DNA from: Acidimicrobiia bacterium
GTDB taxonomy: Bacteria; Actinomycetota; Acidimicrobiia; Acidimicrobiales; AC-14
Direction of reading: 5' to 3'
Length of the DNA stretch: 64,000 nt
Assembly (NCBI GenBank): GCA_023264995.1
Contig: JAHFUR010000010.1
Coordinates: forward strand, 1-64,000
Both the position numbers and the translations under genes were made by a program. Below are positions 46,955 to 55,449 of the stretch, in pieces; the first letter of the stretch is position 1; every line of letters begins with the position of its first letter. The notes beneath the pieces were generated by a model. It was not told the origin of the DNA. It was given only the letters and a program-made list of their open reading frames with translations, and did no database searches.

Positions 46955-48245
46955 GACGCCTCCTCCTCGCTCAGCGAGTCGGCCAGCCGCTGGTAGAGCT
47001 CGGCCCGGCCGGCCTGGTCGTGGGCGGCGGCGTCATCGGCCTGGCGCTGCAAGGTGGGCTTGAACTCGATGGTGGTGGCGAAGAACCCGCACCCTTCGCA
47101 GATGGTCTCGAAGGAGCAGTCCAGCTCGGCCGGCCGCCGGCACCAGCCGTTGCCCAGCATGCGGTGGTGCTCGGCCCGGACCCGGCGCATGGTCGGGCCC
47201 TCGACCTCGGCGCCGAGGTTGGCCGGCGCCGCGTAGAGGGCCTCGACCTTCTCGCTGACGGCGTGGTACTCATCCGTCACCGTCTGGTTGGCGATGCGGG
47301 CGTAGCGGATGGTCATGCGCAACGTGCGGTGGCCGAGGAGGGCGGCGATGGCCTCCAGGCGCATGCCCCGGTTGACGGCCTGGGTGGCCAGGGTGTGGCG
47401 CAGCTGGTGGGGATGGATGTGGCCGAGGCCAGCCCGGCGGGCCACCCGGTTGAGCATGCGGGTGACCGTGTGGCGGTCGATGGGCCGGCCCCCTCGGGTC
47501 AGCAGCAGCCCGGTGCCGTTGTCGTCGTGGCCGGCCACCCACGCCTCCAGCAGAGGCAGCAGCTGGGGGTGCAGGGGGACGTAGCGGTCGTTGTGGAGCT
47601 TGCCCAGCGGCACCCGCAACCACCAGCCCTCGCCGATGCGCACCACCGAATCGGCCTCCAGGGCGCACAGCTCGCCGACGCGCATCCCGGTGCGGCTGAG
47701 CACCTCCAGCACCAGGCGCCGCAGCGGGTCGGGCTCGGCGGCCACCTCCCGAGCCAGGCGCACGGCATCGGCGTCGTCCAGGAACTTGGGCAGGGGCTCG
47801 TCGGGACGGGGCAGGTCGGTGGCGAAGATGGGTTGCGGGCCGGGGCGTCGGGCCAGTCCCACTCGACGATGCGGTCGAAGAACGTCCGCAGCATCCCGAG
47901 GCGCTGGCGGCGGGTGTTGGGGCTGGGCGCCGTTCCCCGGGGCGTCATCCGGGCTCCCAGCCACGCCTTGAACCCCTCGACCTGGGGCCGGCCGACGGCG
48001 GCGAAGCAACGGGTGTCGGGGTGGCTGGCCAGCAGGTGGCGGCAGAACAGGCGCAGGTTGGAGTCGGCCACCACCACGCTGCCCGGGCGCAGCGACAGGG
48101 CGATCTGGTCCAGGTAGGCACCGGCGGTGTCGGCGAGGGTCGGTGCGACGTGGGCGATCTCGGCCCACTCCCGCTGCGAGGAGGACGGCAACAGCGAGGA
48201 GGACGGCGACCGCGTCGACGTGGCAGTGGCGGTGACCGCGGTCAT
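46951..48245 (-). pseudogene. Tyrosine recombinase (TnpB-like), single-base frameshift
   Basis: The protein is split between two frames. Residues from GTG/ATG 48245 run through the SAM-like core-binding domain (EIAHVAPTLADTAGAYLDQI ... MLRTFFDRIVEWDWPDAPAR) to NP near 47832; then the frame changes and the catalytic domain continues IFATDLPRPDEPLPKFLDDA. Catalytic residues are intact: SRTGMRVGEL, HPHQLRHTLATQAV, LLGHRTLRMTIRYARI. A C-terminal Cys-rich tail (CEGCGFFATTIEF) follows. The break is at GGG 47830-47832; one added C would restore a continuous 430-residue protein, so it may be an assembly error in a homopolymer. Confidence 0.8.
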
Positions 48246-48640
48246 CGGGCCACCGCGTCGGCGACGTCACGGCTGGCGTCGATGAGCTGGGCGGCCCGGT
48301 GGTACTCGGCAGCGAGCCAGTCGTTCGCCAGGTGCAGGTAGAGCCGGGTCGACTCGATGGAGCGGTGGCCGGCCTGGGCTTGCACCGCCTCCAGGGCCAT
48401 GCCTGCTTCCCGCAAGCGGGTCAGGCAGGTGTGGCGCAGGCCGTGGCAGCCGACGTTGGCCAGACCGGCCCGGCCCCGGGCGCCACGGATGATCTCGTCG
48501 AGCCCGTCCTCGCTGAGGGGCTGTCCCCGCCGTGGGCCCTTCATGGAACTCTGGCAGCGTCGCTCAAGTAGTTCGGTCATGGGCACTAACGACGAATTCC
48601 TATAGACCAGACCTCCGGATGAGCGTGTCGATACCTGCAT
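48242..48640 (-). pseudogene. Tyrosine recombinase (TnpA-like), C-terminal half only
   Basis: Only the end of a recombinase remains: MKGPRRGQPLSEDGLDEIIR, CHGLRHTCLTRLREAGMALE (H-x-x-R) and AGHRSIESTRLYLHL (His, Tyr). The core-binding domain and first catalytic Arg are missing. The recognisable part ends near 48545; the first 30 or so codons upstream (from ATG 48640) come from unrelated AT-richer DNA. It overlaps the next recombinase by 4 bp. The join marks where the AT-richer segment entered. Confidence 0.75.
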
Positions 48641-51398
48641 CTATCACTAAGGATAATAGCCGTTCTCCTCCACTACGGAGCCGGCCCAGCAGGCGACGAT
48701 CATCTCGACGGCTTGCCACGCGCTCAAGCTCTTGGCGGCTAATGTCGTCCCCGTCGGGGGACTGCATCGATCCCAGCACCGATGCCAAGTCAGGATCATC
48801 AACCAAAATGGATCGAACGGCGTGCAAAATCTGGAAGCTCTCCGTATCGAGATCCGCGGCTAGATCTGTATAACGTCCGTCGTCGATACGACCTCGGTCC
48901 CTCCTGCTTTTCAAATCTGTGAGTCGTCTGTCGATTGCGTGTAGTCGTGCCTGCGCATTTCGGAGTTCCAGAACCGTAGATTCTTCGTTCACGTCCACCA
49001 CTCCCCGATCTGACTCCGCGCCCGTAAGGACAGCGAGCGCCGACACTGGCACCAACCCAACGGGCAGCGCAACGGCGTGTACACCGGCAAGCGGTACACG
49101 GGCTCTGTCCAGTTCCCTGAGCCAGCCGGTGATGATTTCCACGCGCAATTCCAAACCATAGCGACGAAAAATTGCAAGGGCATCTCGCATCCGCTGACTA
49201 CAGGCGCGATAGCTTCCTTCATCACCCTTGCTCCGCCGCAGAATCACCGACTCGACCGTGGCTTCGTATTCGTACCTGCGAGCCAAGACGAAGTCTGCCC
49301 AGACAAATTCCTTTGCAAGCTGAAACGCCGACGCCGCACGCTCGAGCCTCTCCAAAGCGCTCTGAAGAGTCTCTACATCCAAGGCCGATCGGCGCTCGAT
49401 AGCATCGAGCACTAGCTCGCAGTCCATACAGCCTTCCGCGTATAGCTCAGCACCACTAGCAGCTTCGACCACGCGTGGTGGCATTGTCGCCAGGTCTTCT
49501 GACGAAATCGACCCGAAAATTACGGCCGCCGACTGATATTCCCTCGATGCTGCGAAATGCGACCTGAGAACTGCAAGACGCTCACCGCGAGCAAGATTCT
49601 GTTTGGCCCGTAGCTGACTAATGCGGGCCCGATTAAGTGCGCTGTCAGCGACTATTGACCGGGTACTGCGCTCCTGCGGTGTCAACCCAGAGCCCACATT
49701 CGATAATTCGACGGGGGAGCGGCCCACAGTAATCGACCTTGCTGTAGCTTGAGAGAGTCGCTCGCTCAGTGCGGCCTCGACCTCAAGAAGATGACCCGCC
49801 GCTTCCGACAGCAACTCCAAGGATTGTTCAGGATCCGGCTGCATGATGGCATAATCTGCCCGTGCGATCAATGCAGTCGCCGTCAGTTGGTGTGCGATCA
49901 TTACTCCAGCGCCAGAGTCCTCGCCTGATAACATGCCGGACAGCGCTGGCGCTAGAGCGATGACCATCACCTGCATTTTAGTAAGGACCCCGAGGCGTAG
50001 CTCCGCCGCTTTATCGAATGCCTGAGCAGCGGCCCGCAAGTCGCCTGCTCGCCTAGACAACTCTGCCAGCGCCTCAAGCTCAAGAAGTTCGCAGGTGTCC
50101 GCCATCATAGAAACACTTTTGGCTATGGCTTCCATGCGTCCAAGTAGAGGCTCTAGCTCGGCACGATCCTCGTCGCTACTAATATCATCGAGGAGAAGTC
50201 GTCCTTCTCGTAGATCGGACTCCAGTTGAGCTAATACGACTTCCTGAGCCTTTTCGGCCGCCTGCCGCGCCGTACAGGCAGCTCGGTGGGATTCTTCGAA
50301 ATCACCAGTAAGATTGGCCCAAATGGCTGGAAGTACCAACAACCCAGTGATTACCATTAAACGTTCCGCCGCATCGTCCAATAGAATTGCTCTAGCCAAG
50401 GATCCGTCGCAGCGGCGACGAGCTATGACCAATTCTGCTTCAAGCGTTGCATTGGAGGACCCCTCCACTACTCCGGAACGCATCAGTGCTGCTGCGGTCC
50501 GAAGAGAAAGGGCGTAAGTCCCCAGCATCAAAAGGCGACTGTTAGCGTCGACCGCCTGTTCCGTCCTGGCGACCGAAAAATCCAGCAACAAGAGGCGGTC
50601 GGTGGGACTTACTTCAGGCAGGAATGCGAATGCAGGGGCTATGGCGGCGGGGAGCAGCGCAACCCATGCATCGTCGTTCGACAATGAGTCCCATTCGCTG
50701 GCAGAGTGAAGGCGCTTAAACAAATCACCTAGGCCGTGATCCCAGTCTGGGATCTTAGACGTCGCAAGTAGTTCAGCGAACAAAGCGAAGCTGAGGAGGA
50801 CGTCCGAGGTGAATTCTTGTCCCCGACTTCCGAAATATGATGAGGCTGCCTTAAGTTGCATTTCAAGCGCCGCTGCGTCGCTTGGGCTTTCCATTATGTC
50901 CAGGTCAATATTAAGTGACAATAGGGCCGACGGAAGGGAAGTCAACAATCCTGAGTGCTGAAATCGCTCAAGGAAGGTCTCGATGTCCTCTGGTTCAAGG
51001 TCGAGTAGCGCACTGATTTCGTAGCTGTTTCGGTCCCATCCAACGGCCACGCTACCGCGCCTCGTCTCGGCGGCTTTTCGTATGAGTTCCAGCGCTGTAG
51101 ACTTTTCTGACCCCGTTACGAAAGCGTCATCGAGATAGATCATTGCTAGCTTTCCGGCCTCATCGTCAAAAGCCAGATGTTGAAGCAGACTCTCGGCTGC
51201 GGCCGAGAATCTCACCGAACTGTCTGCCTCAACGCTTGATGAGCTGCTCGATGAGTTGTCCAACTGACTTAGGAGCGCCCGGACGACTGCATGATCGATC
51301 ACGTTAGAGAGGAGATAATCCGTCGTCCATATGTGATTAGAGCCTAAGACCTTGGTGGCATAGTCTTCCGTGCGCCGAAGAGCCGTCGTTCCGTCCAC
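48600..51398 (-). CDS. Large orphan protein with helical repeats, AT-richer DNA
   Basis: A 932-residue protein on visibly AT-richer DNA with many codons rare in the neighbours (ATT, TCT, AGT, CTA). No named domain is recognised. It is nearly all helical: a seven-Ser run at residues 49-55, a TPR-like segment around 430-470 (LLELEALAELSRRAGDLRAA then AQAFDKAAELRL), further long helices, and a C-terminal coiled coil near 815-850 with a SHOCT-like piece (DLKSRRDRGRIDDGRYTDLA). There is no signal peptide or membrane helix, and no nuclease, ATPase or protease motif was found. GTG 51398 has a TAGACT box 6 nt upstream. It stands alone, with a gap of 800 bp to the methylation cassette. Confidence 0.7.
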   Translation of the reverse strand: MDGTTALRRTEDYATKVLGSNHIWTTDYLLSNVIDHAVVRALLSQLDNSSSSSSSVEADSSVRFSAAAESLLQHLAFDDEAGKLAMIYLDDAFVTGSEKSTALELIRKAAETRRGSVAVGWDRNSYEISALLDLEPEDIETFLERFQHSGLLTSLPSALLSLNIDLDIMESPSDAAALEMQLKAASSYFGSRGQEFTSDVLLSFALFAELLATSKIPDWDHGLGDLFKRLHSASEWDSLSNDDAWVALLPAAIAPAFAFLPEVSPTDRLLLLDFSVARTEQAVDANSRLLMLGTYALSLRTAAALMRSGVVEGSSNATLEAELVIARRRCDGSLARAILLDDAAERLMVITGLLVLPAIWANLTGDFEESHRAACTARQAAEKAQEVVLAQLESDLREGRLLLDDISSDEDRAELEPLLGRMEAIAKSVSMMADTCELLELEALAELSRRAGDLRAAAQAFDKAAELRLGVLTKMQVMVIALAPALSGMLSGEDSGAGVMIAHQLTATALIARADYAIMQPDPEQSLELLSEAAGHLLEVEAALSERLSQATARSITVGRSPVELSNVGSGLTPQERSTRSIVADSALNRARISQLRAKQNLARGERLAVLRSHFAASREYQSAAVIFGSISSEDLATMPPRVVEAASGAELYAEGCMDCELVLDAIERRSALDVETLQSALERLERAASAFQLAKEFVWADFVLARRYEYEATVESVILRRSKGDEGSYRACSQRMRDALAIFRRYGLELRVEIITGWLRELDRARVPLAGVHAVALPVGLVPVSALAVLTGAESDRGVVDVNEESTVLELRNAQARLHAIDRRLTDLKSRRDRGRIDDGRYTDLAADLDTESFQILHAVRSILVDDPDLASVLGSMQSPDGDDISRQELERVASRRDDRRLLGRLRSGGERLLSLVIDAGIDTLIRRSGL

Positions 51399-51404
51399 GG
51401 ACTC

Positions 51405-51410
51405 AGTCTA
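51405..51410 (-). promoter_or_regulatory. Leaderless -10 box (TAGACT) of the orphan gene
   Basis: TAGACT on the minus strand is 6 nt before the GTG start at 51398. The same arrangement as host genes, although the coding DNA looks foreign. Confidence 0.5.
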
Positions 51411-52199
51411 GTGCTATTTCGCGAACCCTTCCAGTGGCTGGTGACCGGCCCCGAAAAGCATCTCCGTCGGGCTCCTGGTGGAAGACCAAGCGCGAACGGG
51501 AGCCGATGATTAGCGGTCCCATGTCAGGTTGGCTGTCGGCGCATGTGAGGGCGGGCGTCATGCGGGAGCATAGGTACACGCTTGCGTAGGTGGATGCGCG
51601 CACGGCACCGATTGAGCGGCTCTACGGGCTGCCGTGGTCGCCTCAACCTGGCGATGTGATCGGAAAGGACCTTCCGTCCTCTGCGAAACCGGGCGTGGGG
51701 AGGGCAGCAACCGGGCAATTCCGGATGCCGTCGTTTCGGTCGAGAGTGAACCGCCGCTGTTTATTGAGCTCGCGACGTGTGCCGTACGCAGGCAGCCCTC
51801 CTTCTCGGGGGCCGAGGTGCTCCGCATCGCTCCCAGCCCGACCGTTTCCGGATGCCAGTCGGGCCGGGTCGGCCCCCATGGTGCCACTGCGCGCGTTACC
51901 GAGCGCGAGGTAAGTGCCCTTATACAGGGCAGTCCGACTGCCGACGCCCTGGGGCGGTGCGGCTGGTCGGCCGGACGTCGTTATGTCGCGCGGCTTCGTT
52001 TGCCCGCCGAGGCTGCGTTCTCGGTACTCGGCTAGAGCCCGACGGCGCTCAGCGACTTGGGCTAGGAGTGGTTCGGTACACTTCCGGTGTGGCCACTTGT
52101 CCTGGAGCGGTCAGCGCCACCTACCGTGTCTCAGACCTACGCATGAGTGACGTCCCAACCACGCAGGGTACGGCGTGACAGCGTCTCGGGTGACGGGTC
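51411..52199. other. Gene-free stretch between orphan gene and Vsr-type gene
   Basis: About 790 bp on which I can support no gene. Several short open frames of 60-133 codons overlap on both strands, none with a recognisable protein pattern or consistent codon use. It may hold decayed sequence or the promoter region of the four-gene cassette. Confidence 0.5.
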
Positions 52200-52661
52200 A
52201 TGGAGACTAGGACCTCGGGGTCGGAGGCCTTGCGAGTCATCACGTCGGCCAAGGTGTCGGCGCGAATGTCGCGCGTGCCACGCCGCGGTACCTTGCCCGA
52301 GCTTGCAATTCGGCGACGGCTGCATAGCCGGGGCTTGCGATACCGGGTCGATGCGCGGCCAGAACCCTCAATCCGGCGCAGGGGGGACATCGTGTTTTGG
52401 CGTGAACGGGTCGCAGTCTTCATAGACGGCTGCTACTGGCACGGGTGTCCCGAGCACTGCCGCCTGTCGGGGGCAAATCTGGCTTGGTGGGAAAGCAAGA
52501 TCGCCGAGAATCGGGCGCGAGATCGCGATACTGACGCCCAGCTGCAGGCCGCCGGCTGGGTGGTAGTCCGCTCGTGGTCGCACGAAGGCCCCGACGCCGT
52601 TGCGGCGAAGGTCGAAACCCTGGTGCGGCGTCGCCGCGGATCGCTCTCGGCGGACGACTAG
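52200..52661 (+). CDS. vsr: Vsr-type (very short patch repair) endonuclease
   Basis: A 153-residue protein of the Vsr fold: RMSRVPRRGTLPELAIRRRL and GLRYRVDARPEPSIRRRGDI with the catalytic Asp, then VAVFIDGCYWHGCPEHCRLS with the zinc/His site, ANLAWWESKIAENRARDRDT and AAGWVVVRSWSHEG. Classical Vsr nicks T:G mismatches left by deamination of 5-methylcytosine. It stands immediately before a cytosine-5 methyltransferase (40 bp gap), the usual pairing. In this cassette no other nuclease is present, so it may instead be the cutting subunit. Confidence 0.88.
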   Translation: METRTSGSEALRVITSAKVSARMSRVPRRGTLPELAIRRRLHSRGLRYRVDARPEPSIRRRGDIVFWRERVAVFIDGCYWHGCPEHCRLSGANLAWWESKIAENRARDRDTDAQLQAAGWVVVRSWSHEGPDAVAAKVETLVRRRRGSLSADD

Positions 52662-52701
52662 CCTGGCCCCCCAGGGACGACCGGACGGCGCGGGAAGGAA
52701 G

Positions 52702-54012
52702 ATGGCTAAGCGACAGGCGCACGGAGCGGTGGCCGCGCCGCGACGCCCAGTGGCCGTCGACCTGTTTGCCGGTGCAGGGGGAATGTCGCTCGGTTTCGAG
52801 CAGGCCGGCTTCGACGTACTGGCATCCGTCGACAACGATCCAGTGCACCTCGCCGTACATGAGCGCAACTTTCCGAACTCATTCGCGTTGTGTCACGACG
52901 TTGGGGCCGTAACCGCCGAAACACTCCACGCCGCGGTCGGCAAGGGCTGGTCATTGACAAAGCGAGAGGGTGAGTGGGACGGCGTCGTCGACTGTCTGTT
53001 CGGAGGACCGAGCTGTCAAGGATTCTCAGACATGGGCCGCCAGAACCCCGACGACGACCGCAACAACCTCGTCTTTGCATTCGCTCGCGTAGCCCGCGAA
53101 CTCAAGCCGCGTTCCTTCGTCATCGAGAACGTTCCCGGGTTGCTGTTTCCGAAGGTCCGTGATCACCTTAATCGCCTGCTCGCGGAATTAATAGACGCAG
53201 GATATCGCCTCGTCGACGAGCTGCCTTTCCTGCTCGACGCATCCGAGTATGGCGTGCCGCAAAAGCGAAAGCGGGTGTTCATCGTCGGCGTCTTGGACGG
53301 AGTCGATCTTCCGCGTCGTCCCGAGGCCACCTGCTCGCCGACCATCGCCGAAGCACTCGATGACCTTCCTGCGATCGAGGATCTCGACGAACTGCTCACG
53401 TCGGATCGCCTTTACATGTCGGCCGCGATGCTCGAGCGGATGGCGGCCTTGGCATCCGCCTACGCTACTTCCCTCCGAACCCGACACGGGCTCGAATATG
53501 AGCGGCGGTGGCCCGATTCGATCCTGACCGGAAGCCAGCGGACCGTGCATCAGCCGTCTGTCGTTGAACGCTTCCTAAGCTTGACTCCAGGTTCTTCCGA
53601 CACCGTAAGCCGGACCCACCGCCTCGATGGCGATAGATACTCGCCCACTCTGCGAGCAGGGACTGGACGCGACCACGGAAGCTTCACCGCCCCGCGGCCG
53701 ATCCATCACCGCCTCCCACGGGTAATCACCGTCCGCGAGGCGGCGCGGCTTCACACGTTCCCCGACTGGTTCTCGTTCAACACGGCCAAGTGGCACGCGC
53801 TTCGTGAAATCGGCAACGCGGTTCCGCCGCGGCTGGCGGCAGCTGTCGCAGGCACCGTCATCCAGGCCCTCGGAGCCGGACGCAGCCTGCCCACCCGAGT
53901 GATCGAGCCCGGTCCGGACGAACTCCTCGAGCACTCGCTCGGAACTGCTGCCGACCACTTCGGCATTGATCGGGCGTCTCTGATTCCGGACGTCCGCCGA
54001 GGCCGAAGCTAG
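52702..54012 (+). CDS. dcm: DNA (cytosine-5) methyltransferase
   Basis: A 436-residue C5 methyltransferase. Motif I is VAVDLFAGAGGMSLGFEQAG, motif IV GGPSCQGFSDMGRQNPDDDR with the catalytic Cys, motif VI SFVIENVPGLL, motif VIII YGVPQKRKRVFIVGV, and motifs IX-X VITVREAARLHTFPDWFSF and REIGNAVPPRLAAAVAGTVI. It methylates cytosine in a specific duplex sequence that cannot be predicted from here. ATG 52702 follows GGGAAGG. The gene lies between the Vsr gene and the GHKL ATPase in one transcription direction. Confidence 0.94.
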   Translation: MAKRQAHGAVAAPRRPVAVDLFAGAGGMSLGFEQAGFDVLASVDNDPVHLAVHERNFPNSFALCHDVGAVTAETLHAAVGKGWSLTKREGEWDGVVDCLFGGPSCQGFSDMGRQNPDDDRNNLVFAFARVARELKPRSFVIENVPGLLFPKVRDHLNRLLAELIDAGYRLVDELPFLLDASEYGVPQKRKRVFIVGVLDGVDLPRRPEATCSPTIAEALDDLPAIEDLDELLTSDRLYMSAAMLERMAALASAYATSLRTRHGLEYERRWPDSILTGSQRTVHQPSVVERFLSLTPGSSDTVSRTHRLDGDRYSPTLRAGTGRDHGSFTAPRPIHHRLPRVITVREAARLHTFPDWFSFNTAKWHALREIGNAVPPRLAAAVAGTVIQALGAGRSLPTRVIEPGPDELLEHSLGTAADHFGIDRASLIPDVRRGRS

Positions 54013-54048
54013 CGTGCACACGCTCACCGCTGATATCGGGAGGAACGG

Positions 54049-55446
54049 ATGCCGCCAAAGCAACAGCTGAGCGACGATCTGACCGTCGACGCGGAGCCTG
54101 AACGAGCGCTCTTTGTCGAGATGCTCACACGCGACATCGACTTGATTCCAGCGATCATGGACCTGCTGGACAACAGCATCGACGGCGCACGGGCACAGAT
54201 CAACGACCACACTCCCGCTACCGACTTCACGGTTGCGCTCAAGGTGTCGGCCGATCACTTCGAGATTCGAGACAACTGCGGAGGGATCGAGCTCGACGTA
54301 GCGCGTCAGTACGCCTTTCGGTTCGGACGACCCCGCAACTACAAGGGCACCACACGCTCCGTCGGCCAGTTCGGCGTCGGTATGAAGCGAGCGCTGTTCA
54401 AGCTTGGCAGGGTCTTCTCCATCAATTCTCGAGCTGCAACCACCTCTTTCGAAATGACCGTAGACGTCAAGGAATGGATGGCGGACACCAACCCTGTGTG
54501 GACGTTTACGATGTCGAAAGCGAGTCGCGACTACAACTCGGCCAAGCATGGTCGCGGAACCACGATCACGGTGACGCAGCTGCACGAGGCCGTGCGAGAA
54601 GACCTCGCCGACGGCGGATTCCTGTCGCTCCTGAGGGAACAGATCAGATTCCGTCATCAGGGCGCTCTCGCGGAGGGCATCACAGTCATGCTCAACGGCG
54701 AACACCTCGATCACTTCAGCAGGGAGCTGTTGAGCGGACCTGGCTTCAAGCCGATCAACCGGACCTTCGTCGTGTCCTCGGAGCACGGGGACGTCGCGGT
54801 CAGAATCATCGCCGGGATTACGAGGCTCGAACGTAAGGACGTGGGGAAGGACGACGGAGATGCCGAAAGCTTCCGTTCCGGCACCGACGCTGGTTGGTGG
54901 ATCTTCTGCAACGATCGACTGCTGCTGATGCGCGAGCGGACGCGCCTGACGGGCTGGGGCGACTCCTTACCGAACTACCACCCCCAGTACCGACAGTTCC
55001 GAGGCTACGCGTACCTCAACGCCACGTCGACAGCCGCCCTGCCGTGGAACACGACAAAGACCGGCGTCGACGAGGAGTCGCGGGTCTGGCGCCAAGTCCA
55101 AGCGCAAATCAAGGTCGCTGGCGCCCAGGTCGTGGCCGTGCTCAATCGCCTGAAGATCGAGGAGCAGACATCGGTTAACGACGACGATAGGCCGACCGTG
55201 AACGCAGCGGCAGCCGCCGCATTGGTGCCGACGGACGAACTGGAGCTGAGCGAATCGTTCGCGGCCCCGCCGCCGCGGAAGCCGCAGAGCAAGTCCGCTC
55301 CACGGAAGCCTCGGGTGCAGAAGATGCAGTTTGAGGTGCCCATGAACCGCTTCAAGGTCGTGTCGGCACAGCTTGGCACCTCCGTCGTCGCCGAGGTTGG
55401 ACGACGGACCTTCGACTACTACTACGAGCGCGAGATCGAGGACTGA
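54049..55446 (+). CDS. GHKL ATPase (MutL/MORC-like) of the methylation cassette
   Basis: A 465-residue protein with a Bergerat ATP site: N box IPAIMDLLDNSIDGARAQI (Glu replaced by Asp, Asn kept), G1 FEIRDNCGGIELDVA, and G2 SVGQFGVGMKRALFKLG. An S5-like second domain follows (GWWIFCNDRLLLMRERTRLT, YLNATSTAALPWNTTKTGVD), then a Pro/Lys linker and a C-terminal 50 residues. Bacterial MutL/MORC-related ATPases are known in restriction-modification operons next to C5 methylases. A GGGAGGA sequence precedes ATG 54049. It could gate DNA in an ATP-driven way for the nuclease. Confidence 0.85.
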   Translation: MPPKQQLSDDLTVDAEPERALFVEMLTRDIDLIPAIMDLLDNSIDGARAQINDHTPATDFTVALKVSADHFEIRDNCGGIELDVARQYAFRFGRPRNYKGTTRSVGQFGVGMKRALFKLGRVFSINSRAATTSFEMTVDVKEWMADTNPVWTFTMSKASRDYNSAKHGRGTTITVTQLHEAVREDLADGGFLSLLREQIRFRHQGALAEGITVMLNGEHLDHFSRELLSGPGFKPINRTFVVSSEHGDVAVRIIAGITRLERKDVGKDDGDAESFRSGTDAGWWIFCNDRLLLMRERTRLTGWGDSLPNYHPQYRQFRGYAYLNATSTAALPWNTTKTGVDEESRVWRQVQAQIKVAGAQVVAVLNRLKIEEQTSVNDDDRPTVNAAAAAALVPTDELELSESFAAPPPRKPQSKSAPRKPRVQKMQFEVPMNRFKVVSAQLGTSVVAEVGRRTFDYYYEREIED

Positions 55447-55449
55447 GCG

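Noticed and set aside
51590-52178. Overlapping frames of 107-133 codons upstream of the Vsr gene
   Set aside because: Several frames on both strands are open at the same time, none has a recognisable pattern or a good ribosome site.
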